A DNA stretch of 64,000 bases from Acidobacteriota bacterium (GTDB lineage: Bacteria > Acidobacteriota > Blastocatellia > Chloracidobacteriales > Chloracidobacteriaceae). How positions within the stretch are numbered: the stretch's first letter is position 1; each line of letters starts with the position of its first letter. Location: NCBI GenBank assembly GCA_016208495.1, contig JACQXX010000003.1:41091-105090 (forward strand). The letters run 5' to 3'. Of this stretch, positions 8,793 through 16,991 are shown piece by piece. The notes below the pieces were generated by a model. It did not search any database. It saw only the letters and a list, made by a program, of their open reading frames with translations, and was not told the DNA's origin. Position numbers and translations under genes: made by a program.

Positions 8793-9166
8793 CTGGTGAC
8801 TGGCACCAAGCCCTAAGCCCTGAGCCCTTTCTTCATCCCTCATCCTTCATCCCTCATCTCTTCAATTGCCCCAAGGGAGCGTTAAAAAATAAGTTCCTGG
8901 GGCGCGTTCTGCCACGTCCAGGTTTTGGTCTTGCACCGCGAAGCGTTGCCGTTCGGATAGCCGGTCGGTTGGCCGCTTTGGGCCTACCACCGGATCCAAC
9001 GGCCACCCCTGTTGTTCCTCGCTTCGCCCGGGCCCCTGCGGGGCGCGGGCGAAGCGAGGAGCCGCAACCACCGGCTATCCGAACGGCAGCCTTTCAGGAT
9101 GCTCAATCCAAATGCCTGATTCCCAAAAGAAAACGGGAAGTTGATTTTTTACAGTCCCTAAGCCCC
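8793..9166. repeat. Intergenic repeat region with nested 18-bp and 15-bp inverted repeats
   Basis: 8832-8863 holds TTCATCCC/TCATCC heptamers, part of a dispersed phrase. 8948-8965 (GCCGTTCGGATAGCCGGT) is perfectly inverted at 9070-9087. Inside it, 9016-9030 (TCCTCGCTTCGCCCG) is perfectly inverted at 9046-9060 with a 15-base loop. The structure looks like a non-autonomous mobile element or a large structured repeat. No ORF here is credible. Confidence 0.6.
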
Positions 9167-9352
9167 CATAAGCGCCAGGATAAGGAAATGAGAGCCTGTT
9201 TGAGACAAGGAGCTGGGGAGACAGGGAGACAAGGAGACAAGGAGATCCTCCGACTGACGTTGAGAGCGGGAGAATATTTTTTCTCCTTGTCCCCTTTGTC
9301 CGCTTGTCCCCTTGTCCAGATCGGGCTCTGTTTCCTTATCCTGGCGCTTATG
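9167..9352. mobile_element. MITE-like element, copy 1 (186 bp)
   Basis: Bounded by a perfect 22-bp terminal inverted repeat (9167-9188 and 9331-9352) containing CATAAGCGCCAGGATAAG. The interior has GAGACAAG-type 8-bp tandem units and CCTTGTCC units. The element at 45083-45275 has a homologous interior in the opposite orientation. No transposase is encoded. Confidence 0.75.
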
Positions 9353-9369
9353 CCCCAAGCCCCAACATA

Positions 9370-10269
9370 TTACCAGCCAGTTGCAAATAACCGCATCGCG
9401 CCCTTCATCCCACATTTCTGATAGGTGTTATAGGCTTTTGCCGCCCGGCTTCGAATCGCCTCACCTGATTCAGTTGCAATCCATCCATCAATCCCAGCTT
9501 TCAATACATAGGCTTCGGGTGCCATCAGTCCAGTTGTCCACAGGAGTGGCTGGGCACCGGTTTGTTTCAACGGGTCTGAAAAATACTTCTGACTGATACA
9601 GGCCAGAATGATCACCTCCCGTTTTGACTGGTCCTGGCGCTGAGGAATCGCATCAAGTTGAAAATCCATCAGGCCATCGTGGCCAACATAGGCCAGCAAG
9701 TGGGACGAGCCTCCGGCATAAACTGGTGACGACCCACCAGGAATAGCAATCGTCTCTGTCCCACCTCCTGCCGCAAAGCGCAAAAGATCAAGCGTACACT
9801 GTTTGATTTCGCGGCCTTGATAGGCATCTGCAACCAGGAACACTGGTTTCGTCCGATGCTGAAAAATCACCCGCTCAAGCACACCGGGTTTCGGCGTCTG
9901 AATTTCGGAAACCACCTTCCATTCCTGGGCTCTCTTCAAATGGGTTTTGACCCCAAATTCACAGCCCCAGTACAAATTATGTGGTGGATCGTCGCCATTT
10001 CCGATTCTGGCAGGAACGGGAACAATTCCTTGATACTGGTTATCGCACAGTGCAACCAGAACGTGGATCACACGACCTGGATTTAAATGTTGCTGGCTGG
10101 GAGGTTCAACGGTTTGGGGAGCTGACACCACAGGAGGAAGGGAAGGATGTTGTGATTGATCATTGGTAGAGGCTCGACATCCAGCAAACATTGCAACCAA
10201 GATCAACGCCATGGTTCTGGATTTCAAACCGAATACTGAAATTTGTGTAAATGGAAACACAACAAACAT
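9370..10269 (-). CDS. Conserved hypothetical lipoprotein
   Basis: About 300 aa. A lipoprotein-type signal (KSRTMALILVAMFAGC) ends at a Cys followed by a Ser/Pro/Gln-rich linker, then a globular domain beginning VIHVLVALCDNQYQGI and containing NLYWGCEFGVKT, VFLVADAYQG, AAGGGTETIAI and LLAYVGHDGLMDF. I do not recognise a named family, though the ALCDNxxQGI...NLYWG pattern gives the impression of a conserved bacterial family of unknown function. The start is ambiguous: ATG 10269 is used; GTG 10287, TTG 10227 (which gives the tidiest lipoprotein signal) and ATG 10212 are alternatives. Its stop lies 17 bp beyond a MITE. The adjacent YcxB-like gene starts upstream on the same strand and may be co-transcribed. 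Function unknown. Confidence 0.65.
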   Translation of the reverse strand: MFVVFPFTQISVFGLKSRTMALILVAMFAGCRASTNDQSQHPSLPPVVSAPQTVEPPSQQHLNPGRVIHVLVALCDNQYQGIVPVPARIGNGDDPPHNLYWGCEFGVKTHLKRAQEWKVVSEIQTPKPGVLERVIFQHRTKPVFLVADAYQGREIKQCTLDLLRFAAGGGTETIAIPGGSSPVYAGGSSHLLAYVGHDGLMDFQLDAIPQRQDQSKREVIILACISQKYFSDPLKQTGAQPLLWTTGLMAPEAYVLKAGIDGWIATESGEAIRSRAAKAYNTYQKCGMKGAMRLFATGW

Positions 10270-10300
10270 GGGTACGGTTCGTTTCACCTATGCCCCAAAG

Positions 10301-10819
10301 TTAAACTTCATCAAAGATTTCAAACTTAGGGATTTTTCTTTTTAAGAGATCAAGTAACTCGGAAACTTGGTTAGGATTTGCTAATGATGTGATTGGTATC
10401 CAGTTACAGAGGTTTGGACCTTGAAAGAGAAGAAATCCATCTTTGAACTGAACCACCTTTGAGAACACTCCCCAGTGAAGGGTACTGTTCTGTATTTCAG
10501 ACCAACCATGAAAACCATCTTCAGAAAATTCGATGGTCAAACGATCATTGCGATATGGAGAAGAAACAAATCTCCACCGAATAATCTTTTCTTCAATCAA
10601 CCTCTGAAAAGAGGCAAGGAAGAGAAATGGCAATAAAACAATACAAAGTTGGGGCTTACCCAGACGAAAAAACATGATTGATGGAAAAGCTAAAATTAAT
10701 AAAAACAAAAGAGATATCAAAAAAGAGGTTTTTATACCCAATATTCGCTTCTGTTGACGATATCTTCGGTTGGCCTCAATCAGAAAATCATCTGAAAAAG
10801 TAAATGATGCTTTGATCAT
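10301..10819 (-). CDS. YcxB-like membrane protein
   Basis: 172 aa. Two hydrophobic helices close together (about residues 30-70, rich in Leu, Ile and Phe) are followed by a C-terminal soluble domain with LTIEFSEDGF, SEIQNSTLHWGVFSKVVQFKDGFLLF and IPITSL, the pattern of the YcxB-like family of unknown function. The start is well supported: AAAGGAGGTG precedes the ATG by 5 bp. Base composition is noticeably more AT-rich than surrounding genes, suggesting later acquisition or a different selective regime. It lies 31 bp upstream of the lipoprotein gene on the same strand, so the two may form an operon. Confidence 0.7.
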   Translation of the reverse strand: MIKASFTFSDDFLIEANRRYRQQKRILGIKTSFLISLLFLLILAFPSIMFFRLGKPQLCIVLLPFLFLASFQRLIEEKIIRWRFVSSPYRNDRLTIEFSEDGFHGWSEIQNSTLHWGVFSKVVQFKDGFLLFQGPNLCNWIPITSLANPNQVSELLDLLKRKIPKFEIFDEV

Positions 10820-10940
10820 TAAACACCTCCTTTCACTCAGCTAACAGTAAAACACAGTTTTTTGATTCCAAAGAGACTTTTGGAGAAGATTGGGTGAAGG
10901 GAAAAAGAAAAACGTAGGTTTAGTTTCTCTCTTTCTACCC

Positions 10941-11472
10941 TCTAAGAGATTGTTTGGAAATTCTTGGAATCTCCGTAAGGTATTGATTTAAAAGAAAATT
11001 GTTCTTGAACCCGCGAAGCGGGTGGCTGGCTCGTAGCCCCGGATGGAGCGCAGCGGAGTCCGGGGAACCGAGCCCCTCCTGGTTCAAACCTGCGAAGCGG
11101 GTGTCGGCCAGCGTGTCGAAGACTGCCGGCGCCCCCTTCGGAGGCTCAATTCGGAACGTCATGTGGTCCCAGGGTTCGAAGACTCACCCTGGGCTACGAG
11201 CCTTCCACCCGCTTCGCAGGTTCAAACACTGAATTTCCAAACAGTCTCTAAGAGACTGTTTGGAAATTCGGGGTTCGATTTCGCTGCCGAGCCGGGATGT
11301 GCGTTGAGCCCAGTCCTTCAGGGCTGGAAACCATCCAAATCGCCGCACCTTGCCCCTCATTCATCCTCACCCTCAGGTTCCCGGCCCTGAAGGACCGGTC
11401 TCAACTCAACCATTCCTCCGGAACGAAAACCCGTGCCCTGGCTTTGGTGAATTTCCAAACAGTCTCTAATCT
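10941..11472. mobile_element. Two abutting MITE-like elements sharing a perfect palindrome
   Basis: The end sequence AGAGACTGTTTGGAAATTC (with one change in the first copy) occurs at 10945-10963, and inverted or direct within a 39-bp perfect palindrome at 11231-11269 (two 19-bp arms around one A), and inverted again at 11451-11469. This defines two elements of about 310 and 220 bp lying end to end, bounded by TCTA/TA-like bases. The first interior carries repeats of the CGCGAAGCGGGT and CGAAGACTC...CCCTGGG type (the latter also at window position 1). No transposase is encoded. The whole 10820-11477 gap contains no credible gene. Confidence 0.65.
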
Positions 11473-11477
11473 TCAAT

Positions 11478-14099
11478 CTAAACCATTCTTCCAACCACAG
11501 AGCTAGCCGCATTCAGTGCTTCAGGAAGTTTTGAAGCATCGCGTCCGCCAGCTTCGGCCAGGTCGGGTTTACCGCCACCGCCACCACCGACAATCGCGGC
11601 CAGCTCTTTGACGATTTTGCCGGCTTGCAGGCGTTTGGTCAGGTCATCAGCCACCCGGACCAGCAGGGCAACTTTGTCGCCTTCCCGTTTGCCGAGCACC
11701 ACAACACCCTGACCAAGTTTTTGAACCAGCGAGTCTGCCAGGCTGCGCATGCCGGATTTGTCGAGGTCTTCGACTTCGTGGGAGAGGACCTTGATACCAC
11801 CGACTTCGCGCGCCTCAGCCAGTGCGTTGACGGCGCTCAGGTTGGCGAGTTTGAGTTTGAGTGATTCGATTTCACGTTCTGCCGTTCGAAGCGACACTTG
11901 CAGTTTCTCAACCTGGGCGGGAATTTCGGTCGTGGCCGATTTCAGTGTTCCGGCGACCTGATCAAGCACAGCTTCTTCCTGTTGATACCGGGCAAATGCC
12001 GCCTCACCGGTGACGGCAATCATCCGGCGGGTGCCAGAAGCAATGGATGCGTCACTCACGATTTTGAGCAGTCCGATATCGCCGGTGGCATTGACGTGCG
12101 TTCCGCCACAGAGTTCTTTCGAGAACCCTGGGACTTCGACCACTCGCACCCGGCTGCCATATTTTTCGCCAAACAGGGCCATGGCGCCGCCTTCGATGGC
12201 TGCATCGAGGTCCATTTCGATTTTCGAGACCCCGGTATTGCGTCGGATTTCATTGTTGACCAGTCGCTCAATTTCAGTGATTTCTTCCTGGGTGAGTGGT
12301 GCAAAATGGGTGAAATCAAACCGGAGCCGGTCTGGCGCGACTTCGCTTCCAGCCTGTTTGACGTGCGGCCCAAGCACTTCCTTCAACGCCGCGTGCAACA
12401 GGTGCGTTGCCGAGTGGTTGAGGACGATTCGCTGGCGCCGCTGCGCGTCAACCGTGGCCGAAACCAGGTCTCCGACTTTGAACTCACCGGTTTCAATCGT
12501 GACTTTATGCGCCGTCAGGCCCGAAACTGGGGCGTAGGTATTACTGACCCGAGCCGTTGCCGAAATGCTTTCAATCAATCCGGTATCGCCAACCTGACCG
12601 CCAGACTCGGCGTAAAACGGCGTCCGTTCAAGGATGATTTCGCCAGTTTCGCCTGCCTTCAAAACGTCAACCACCTGGTCTTCGCGAATCAATCCCCGGA
12701 TTTTGGTTTCCGCCAGCGCTGTGCCTTCATAGCCAGTAAAGACCGTTGGAATGCCATTGTGGACTGATTGATAGACTTCTTTGACCTGGGCCAGGACACC
12801 TTTCCAGCTCTCGCGGTCGGCTTTTTTTCGGCCTTCCAGAATGGCTTCATATTCTTCGACATCAACCGTCATCTTGTTTTGTTCGGCAATGAAGACGGTC
12901 ATATCAATTGGCAGGCCGTAGGTGTCATAGAGTGTGAAGGCGTCCTGGCCAGAGACAACCCCATTTTCACTCCGCGCAAAGATTTCATTCAGCTTTTTCG
13001 TGCCGTTGTTCAGGGTTGAGCTAAATAGTTTCTCTTCGGTCAGGGTTGCGCGTTCAACTTCATTGGCCTGCGTTCTTAATTCAGGGAAGGCGCCGGCCAT
13101 GTGGTCAATCACAAAGTTGGTGACCTTGTAGAGAAACAAATCTTCCATCCCGAGCCGCCGTCCGTGCCAGATGGCTCGACGCATAATTTTGCGGAGCACA
13201 TAGTTGCGGCCCTTATTCCCAGGATAAATTCCGTCAGCCAGTGCAAAGGCTGTGGTTCGGGCATGATCAGAAATCACCCGCATTGATACATGGTCGTCTT
13301 CCATGTCATAGGCATAGTCTTTTCCCGCCAGGCTGGCAATGAAATCAATAATGGGTCGAATCAGGTCGGTTTCGTAGTTGGATGGCTTGCCCTGGATGAC
13401 GGCTGCCACCCGTTCCAACCCGGCACCAGTATCAACCGATGGTTTCGGCAGCGGGGTCAGGGTTCCATCGGCTGACCGTTCATACTGCATAAAGACCAGA
13501 TTCCAGATTTCCATGGTGGTGTCGCCGTGGCCGTTGACATATTCCGGCAAATTGTCAGCCATATCTTCACCCTGGAAATAGTGAATTTCCGAGCAGGGGC
13601 CACAGGGCCCGATGTCGCCCATTTGCCAGAAGTTATCTTTTTTCCCAAATCGCAAAATTCGATTTGTCGGCGCGCCGACTTTGCGCCAGAGTTCAATCGC
13701 TTCGTCGTCATCTTCATACACGGTGAACCACAGCCGTTCGAGCGGGAGGCCAAATTCCTTCAGGAGCAGGTCCCAGGCAAAGACGATGGCTTCTTCTTTG
13801 AAATAATCGCCAAAGGAGAAATTTCCCAGCATTTCAAAAAAGGTATGGTGACGGGCGGTTTTTCCGACTTCTTCCAGGTCGTTATGTTTGCCACCGGCTC
13901 GAATACACTTTTGGGAGGTTGTCGCGCGGGAATAGTCACGCGTTTCACGGCCAGTGAAGACATCTTTAAACTGATTCATCCCGGCGTTGGTGAAAAGGAG
14001 TGTGTCGTCGGGCGGCATCAGCGAAGAGCTTTTCACAATCCGGTGGCCATGTTTGGCAAAGTAATCCAGAAATTTTTGGCGAATTTCGTGTCCTGTCAT
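11478..14099 (-). CDS. alaS: Alanyl-tRNA synthetase
   Basis: 873 aa, matching the usual length (E. coli 876). Charges tRNA-Ala in the cytoplasm and edits mischarged Ser/Gly. Class II catalytic core at the N-terminus (MTGHEIRQKFLDYF, TNAGMNQFKD, RHHTFFEMLGNFSFGDYFK). The editing domain has HSATHLLH (about 562-569) and CGGTH (about 663-667), which supply the zinc-binding His and Cys residues. The C-terminal part is the coiled-coil/C-Ala region ending in GGGGGGKPDLAEAGG. All key motifs are intact. The ATG is preceded by CTCAGGAACTCAA. It lies downstream of, and on the same strand as, the SPFH gene, separated by a likely terminator, so it is probably transcribed independently. No tRNA-Ala or T-box is visible. 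Confidence 0.98.
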   Translation of the reverse strand: MTGHEIRQKFLDYFAKHGHRIVKSSSLMPPDDTLLFTNAGMNQFKDVFTGRETRDYSRATTSQKCIRAGGKHNDLEEVGKTARHHTFFEMLGNFSFGDYFKEEAIVFAWDLLLKEFGLPLERLWFTVYEDDDEAIELWRKVGAPTNRILRFGKKDNFWQMGDIGPCGPCSEIHYFQGEDMADNLPEYVNGHGDTTMEIWNLVFMQYERSADGTLTPLPKPSVDTGAGLERVAAVIQGKPSNYETDLIRPIIDFIASLAGKDYAYDMEDDHVSMRVISDHARTTAFALADGIYPGNKGRNYVLRKIMRRAIWHGRRLGMEDLFLYKVTNFVIDHMAGAFPELRTQANEVERATLTEEKLFSSTLNNGTKKLNEIFARSENGVVSGQDAFTLYDTYGLPIDMTVFIAEQNKMTVDVEEYEAILEGRKKADRESWKGVLAQVKEVYQSVHNGIPTVFTGYEGTALAETKIRGLIREDQVVDVLKAGETGEIILERTPFYAESGGQVGDTGLIESISATARVSNTYAPVSGLTAHKVTIETGEFKVGDLVSATVDAQRRQRIVLNHSATHLLHAALKEVLGPHVKQAGSEVAPDRLRFDFTHFAPLTQEEITEIERLVNNEIRRNTGVSKIEMDLDAAIEGGAMALFGEKYGSRVRVVEVPGFSKELCGGTHVNATGDIGLLKIVSDASIASGTRRMIAVTGEAAFARYQQEEAVLDQVAGTLKSATTEIPAQVEKLQVSLRTAEREIESLKLKLANLSAVNALAEAREVGGIKVLSHEVEDLDKSGMRSLADSLVQKLGQGVVVLGKREGDKVALLVRVADDLTKRLQAGKIVKELAAIVGGGGGGKPDLAEAGGRDASKLPEALNAASSVVGRMV

Positions 14100-14178
14100 T
14101 TGAGTTCCTGAGAAAAGGGTTAAGGTGAAATAGTTCGGTACAGTGACTGCCCGTGGATAACAAGGACTGAAAGGACTG

Positions 14179-14227
14179 AAAGGACAAAAAAGAAGGAATG
14201 AATCGAGTCCCGTCTTTTTTGTCCTTT
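14179..14227 (-). terminator. Hairpin between SPFH gene and alaS
   Basis: 14179-14192 (AAAGGACAAAAAAG) is perfectly inverted at 14214-14227, a 14-bp AT-rich stem with a 21-base loop, just past the stop of the minus-strand SPFH gene. It could act as a terminator for that gene. The left arm extends an AAGGACTG-type tandem unit, so it may instead be a repeat-derived hairpin. Confidence 0.45.
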
Positions 14228-14264
14228 CCGCACCAACTGCACCGGAGCGTGTTCAGCAAGGTTG

Positions 14265-15290
14265 TCAAATTTCTTCCAAGATTTTATTGCGGCGGGTTTG
14301 ATACTCGTCTTCAGTGATCAAGCCCTTGTTCTTTAAGTTGAGCAGTTTTTCCAGTCGGGCTTCAATGTCATCTACTGGTGCTGCTGCGCCCGGCGGTGGC
14401 TGCTGCGGGTAGCCCGGTGGTGGTGGATACCCTGGCGGTGGATAGCCTGGGTACTGAGGTGGTGGTGGTGCCATACGACCAGCCATGGCCTGCCCCATCC
14501 CAATGCCCATGCCAAGTCCAAGCCCTTCGCCAGCACCGCCAGGATTGTTGGCGGCATCGCGCAGGGCCTGGGCGGTCTGGAATTGCATATAGGCGTTCAT
14601 ATCACCCAGGGCGCGCATTCCGGCGCCTTCGTCAATTCGTTTTTGGACTTCTTCGGGCAGGGTAATCGCCCCAACGGTCAAATCAACCAGTTCCATGCCT
14701 TGCTTGGCAAAGTCATCGGCGGCGCGGCCTTTGGTGCCGGCGGCGATTTCGTTGTAGAGCGAGGCCAGTTTAAAGACCGAATTGAAATTTTCACCAAGCA
14801 AATCAGACAACTGCTGGACGATCAGGTCGCGCAGGAAGTCTTCAACCTGTTCCGTTGTAACCCGGCCACGGGTGCCAACCACCGTGGCTGAAAACAGTTG
14901 TGGATCAACCACGCGGAGCGAGTATTTCCCAAACGCCCGCAGGTTAATCGGTCCAAGCTGTGGATCCTGGAGCAAAATTGGGGCTTTCGTCCCCCACTTC
15001 AAATCCTGGAACGTCTGACGCCCAATAAACAAGACCGAAGCCTGAAACGGGGAATTGCCGCCAAAAAAGAGCCCTGGAAGTGACGAAATCAGCGGCAGAT
15101 TCATCGTTGATAGGGTGTGTCTTCCTGGTCCAAAGGTATCGAGTGCCCGACCATCCCGAAAAAAGACGGCTGTCTGATTTTCCTGGACAATCAATTGCGA
15201 TCCCCAGGTGATGTTGGTTGAACCTTGTGGTGGATACCGGTGCACCAGCGCGCGGCCTGAATTGTCGAAAAACTGAATTACTTCTGGCAT
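14265..15290 (-). CDS. SPFH domain protein with C-terminal SHOCT domain
   Basis: 341 aa. Residues about 10-225 form an SPFH/virion-core-like domain ([20 protein letters not shown] near the N-terminus, then [36 protein letters not shown]). A Gly/Met-rich stretch and a Pro/Tyr-rich linker ([11 protein letters not shown]) follow, then a short C-terminal SHOCT motif ([18 protein letters not shown]...KILEEI). Such proteins form oligomeric membrane-associated scaffolds; a bacterial role in envelope stress is suspected but not proven. Start ATG 15290 is favoured by AAGGTGA six bases upstream, over GTG 15299. The gene before it on the same strand (15364-15870) is 73 bp away, so the two probably form an operon. 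Confidence 0.85.
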   Translation of the reverse strand: MPEVIQFFDNSGRALVHRYPPQGSTNITWGSQLIVQENQTAVFFRDGRALDTFGPGRHTLSTMNLPLISSLPGLFFGGNSPFQASVLFIGRQTFQDLKWGTKAPILLQDPQLGPINLRAFGKYSLRVVDPQLFSATVVGTRGRVTTEQVEDFLRDLIVQQLSDLLGENFNSVFKLASLYNEIAAGTKGRAADDFAKQGMELVDLTVGAITLPEEVQKRIDEGAGMRALGDMNAYMQFQTAQALRDAANNPGGAGEGLGLGMGIGMGQAMAGRMAPPPPQYPGYPPPGYPPPPGYPQQPPPGAAAPVDDIEARLEKLLNLKNKGLITEDEYQTRRNKILEEI

Positions 15291-15363
15291 GTGAATCACC
15301 TTGTTGAATGAAGAATTGTCCGTACCACCCTGCGTCAGCGGGTGGCAATTCGGTCAGCTTTCC

Positions 15364-15870
15364 TTAGACTGTGTTGATCTTATTGTAGCGTTCGGTGAAT
15401 TTGGCATCGAGCGCGTCAATATTTTTCTCAAGCGCGGCGGCGGCGGCTTTCAACGTGGCGGCTTCACCCGCCTGGGCCGCCACCACATTGGCGTCTGCCT
15501 CGATAATTTCCGCCAGATCCAGCAAGGTCAGGTCAAACTGGTAGATTTGATCAAGTTCAAAATCGTCAATTTTCACTGCATCAAAGAATCCAGAATAGCC
15601 ATAGGTCGCAAACCGAATCCGATTTTCCATTTTGTCGAGCTTTTTCAAAATTCGATCCAGCGGGCCAACTTCAAACAGCCGGCCATTATCGCTCAAGTCC
15701 CGCAACACATTGTTGGGAATGGTTTTAATATGGCGCAACCGGTCAGCCACCTGTTCGCGCAGTACTTTGTCAATTTCACGCCGGCGGTCACGATCCAGAT
15801 AATCTCCCAGACCAGGGATTTTATCGGCCAATCGTTCAAGCCAGTTTTTTCGGCTGTTGACGTTAAACAT
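15364..15870 (-). CDS. Small helical protein, SPFH partner, function unknown
   Basis: 168 aa, soluble, no signal peptide and no membrane segment. Rich in charged helices: an N-terminal LERLADKIPGLGDYLDRDRR segment resembling short amphipathic motifs, a middle part with GYSGFFDAVKI, and a C-terminal Ala-rich coiled-coil-like region (GEAATLKAAAAALEKNIDAL). Good Shine-Dalgarno AGGAGA before the ATG. It directly precedes the SPFH-SHOCT gene, so a role in the same complex is likely. I do not recognise a named family. Confidence 0.7.
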   Translation of the reverse strand: MFNVNSRKNWLERLADKIPGLGDYLDRDRRREIDKVLREQVADRLRHIKTIPNNVLRDLSDNGRLFEVGPLDRILKKLDKMENRIRFATYGYSGFFDAVKIDDFELDQIYQFDLTLLDLAEIIEADANVVAAQAGEAATLKAAAAALEKNIDALDAKFTERYNKINTV

Positions 15871-15885
15871 CAGCAGGTCTCCTGT

Positions 15886-16134
15886 TTGGAATAGAATGAA
15901 GAATGAAGAATTTGAGAATGAAGAATAAAGAATTGGGAATGAACCCTCTCGTTTTCTTTAGCCCCGAGCTTGCGAGTTTTCAGCCCCAAGCCCTGAGCCC
16001 TAAAATCAGGGCTGAAGACATCGGGCTGAAGAAACCGGACTTGGGGCTGAAGACGTTGGGTTGAAGAATTGGTTTCATTTCATCCCTCATCCTTCATCCC
16101 TCATCCTTTCAATCGCCCTGAGCCCGATGTCTTT
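15886..16134. repeat. GAATGAA heptamers and dispersed GGGCTGA/ATCCCTC phrase
   Basis: 15892-15945 holds AGAATGA/AGAATAA units of about 7 bp. 15960-16075 is a run of GGGCTGA-type phrases, and 16081-16110 holds TCATCCC/TCATCCT heptamers. This composite phrase recurs at about 8832, 37110-37251, 45285-45350, 53870-53995 and 57120-57230, sometimes inverted. No gene in this gap. Confidence 0.6.
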
Positions 16135-16641
16135 TCAGTCTCTGGGTTCAACAAAAGCAGTTTGAATCAATTTGATCATTTTGAGGCCATCTTCACCATT
16201 GGCGTAATAACGGGGTTTGGCCTCAGCAATGGTGTAGCCTAGAGTACAATAAAGTCGGTACGCTGTCAGATTTGAAACCCGGACTTCAAGGTACACCAGA
16301 TGTGCTCCCTGGAACGCAAAACCAAGTTCAGCTTGCTGAATCAGCCATCGTCCATAGCCCTGGCAACGCGCCTCGGGAGCAACGCCAACCGCCACGATAT
16401 GACCGCCAACCGGAGCGCCATAGGTCGGAGTCCGGTCAACCAGGCCCAGTAAAAACCCTTTCATCTCGCCGCAATGATCAACCACTTTAAAAGAAACCGA
16501 GTCTGAACTCGACAACAGCATGCGGATGGTGCTCAAGTCATAGGCTTCGCCATCTTCAAAACAGCGCTGATCAAGTGCCCAGCAGGCATACAGATCACAC
16601 AATGTCATTGGAAAAATTGCGGGTTGTAAGGCTGCAACCAT
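16135..16641 (-). CDS. GNAT family N-acetyltransferase (RimI-like)
   Basis: 168 aa. Transfers an acetyl group from acetyl-CoA to an amine, probably the N-terminus of a protein such as S18 if it is a true RimI. The acetyl-CoA signature VAVGVAPEARCQGYGRWL (Q/RxxGxG/A) is present, followed by LEVRVSNLTAYRLYCTLGY, typical of RimI. The open frame extends upstream to 16824, but the first 61 codons show no family similarity, so ATG 16641 was used. There is no strong Shine-Dalgarno sequence and ATG 16608 is also possible. It is divergent from gltX. Confidence 0.8.
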   Translation of the reverse strand: MVAALQPAIFPMTLCDLYACWALDQRCFEDGEAYDLSTIRMLLSSSDSVSFKVVDHCGEMKGFLLGLVDRTPTYGAPVGGHIVAVGVAPEARCQGYGRWLIQQAELGFAFQGAHLVYLEVRVSNLTAYRLYCTLGYTIAEAKPRYYANGEDGLKMIKLIQTAFVEPRD

Positions 16642-16917
16642 AACAAATGTGATGGGGAAATAGTTGAAAAATGGGTTGGCGTGAAAGACTGAAAATCCTG
16701 CATCTCCCGAGCACGCGGCTTTCGGCGTTTTGGGCGCCATCGCGTTGCAAGGAGTTCGGCTTTCAAAAGCCGCTCTGGGAGAAACCGTCCTCGTGATCGG
16801 GCTCGGGCTGATCGGCCAGATCACCTTTTCAACACAGGTTCAGGCCGTAAACGATCTGTCTCAATTCAACCGCCGCTACGGCGGCGAAAACTCTGTAACC
16901 AATTATTCTTCGAAATC
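16642..16917. other. Divergent intergenic region between GNAT gene and gltX
   Basis: About 275 bp before the tandem array. Contains a short GC hairpin (CCGCCGCTACGGCGG at 16871-16885). Promoters for both flanking genes should be here, but no clear elements are visible. Confidence 0.3.
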
Positions 16918-16988
16918 CTGAACCCTGAACCCTGAACCCTGAACCCTGAACCCTGAACCCTGAACCCTGAACCCTGAACCCTGAACCC
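16918..16988. repeat. Tandem heptamer CTGAACC, about 10 copies
   Basis: Ten uninterrupted copies of the 7-bp unit CTGAACC end only three bases before the gltX start codon at 16992. No Shine-Dalgarno sequence fits between the array and the ATG, so the array forms the leader of the gltX mRNA unless translation begins at a later Met (codon 5, ATG 17004). Confidence 0.95.
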
Positions 16989-16991
16989 CAA

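Noticed and set aside
8789..9421. 210-codon open frame in the plus strand
   Set aside because: Runs through inverted repeats and a MITE, is low complexity and has no family similarity; it is a by-product of repeat DNA.
11043..11390. 115-codon open frame between YcxB-like gene and alaS
   Set aside because: Lies inside the two abutting MITE-like elements and matches dispersed repeats.
16918..16988. CRISPR array
   Set aside because: The units are 7 bp and directly contiguous with no spacers, and no cas genes are present. The same applies to all other arrays here.
16918..16988. Telomere-like repeat, since AACCCTG resembles plant-type telomere units
   Set aside because: It is internal, between genes, and only one of many different heptamers; nothing suggests a chromosome end.
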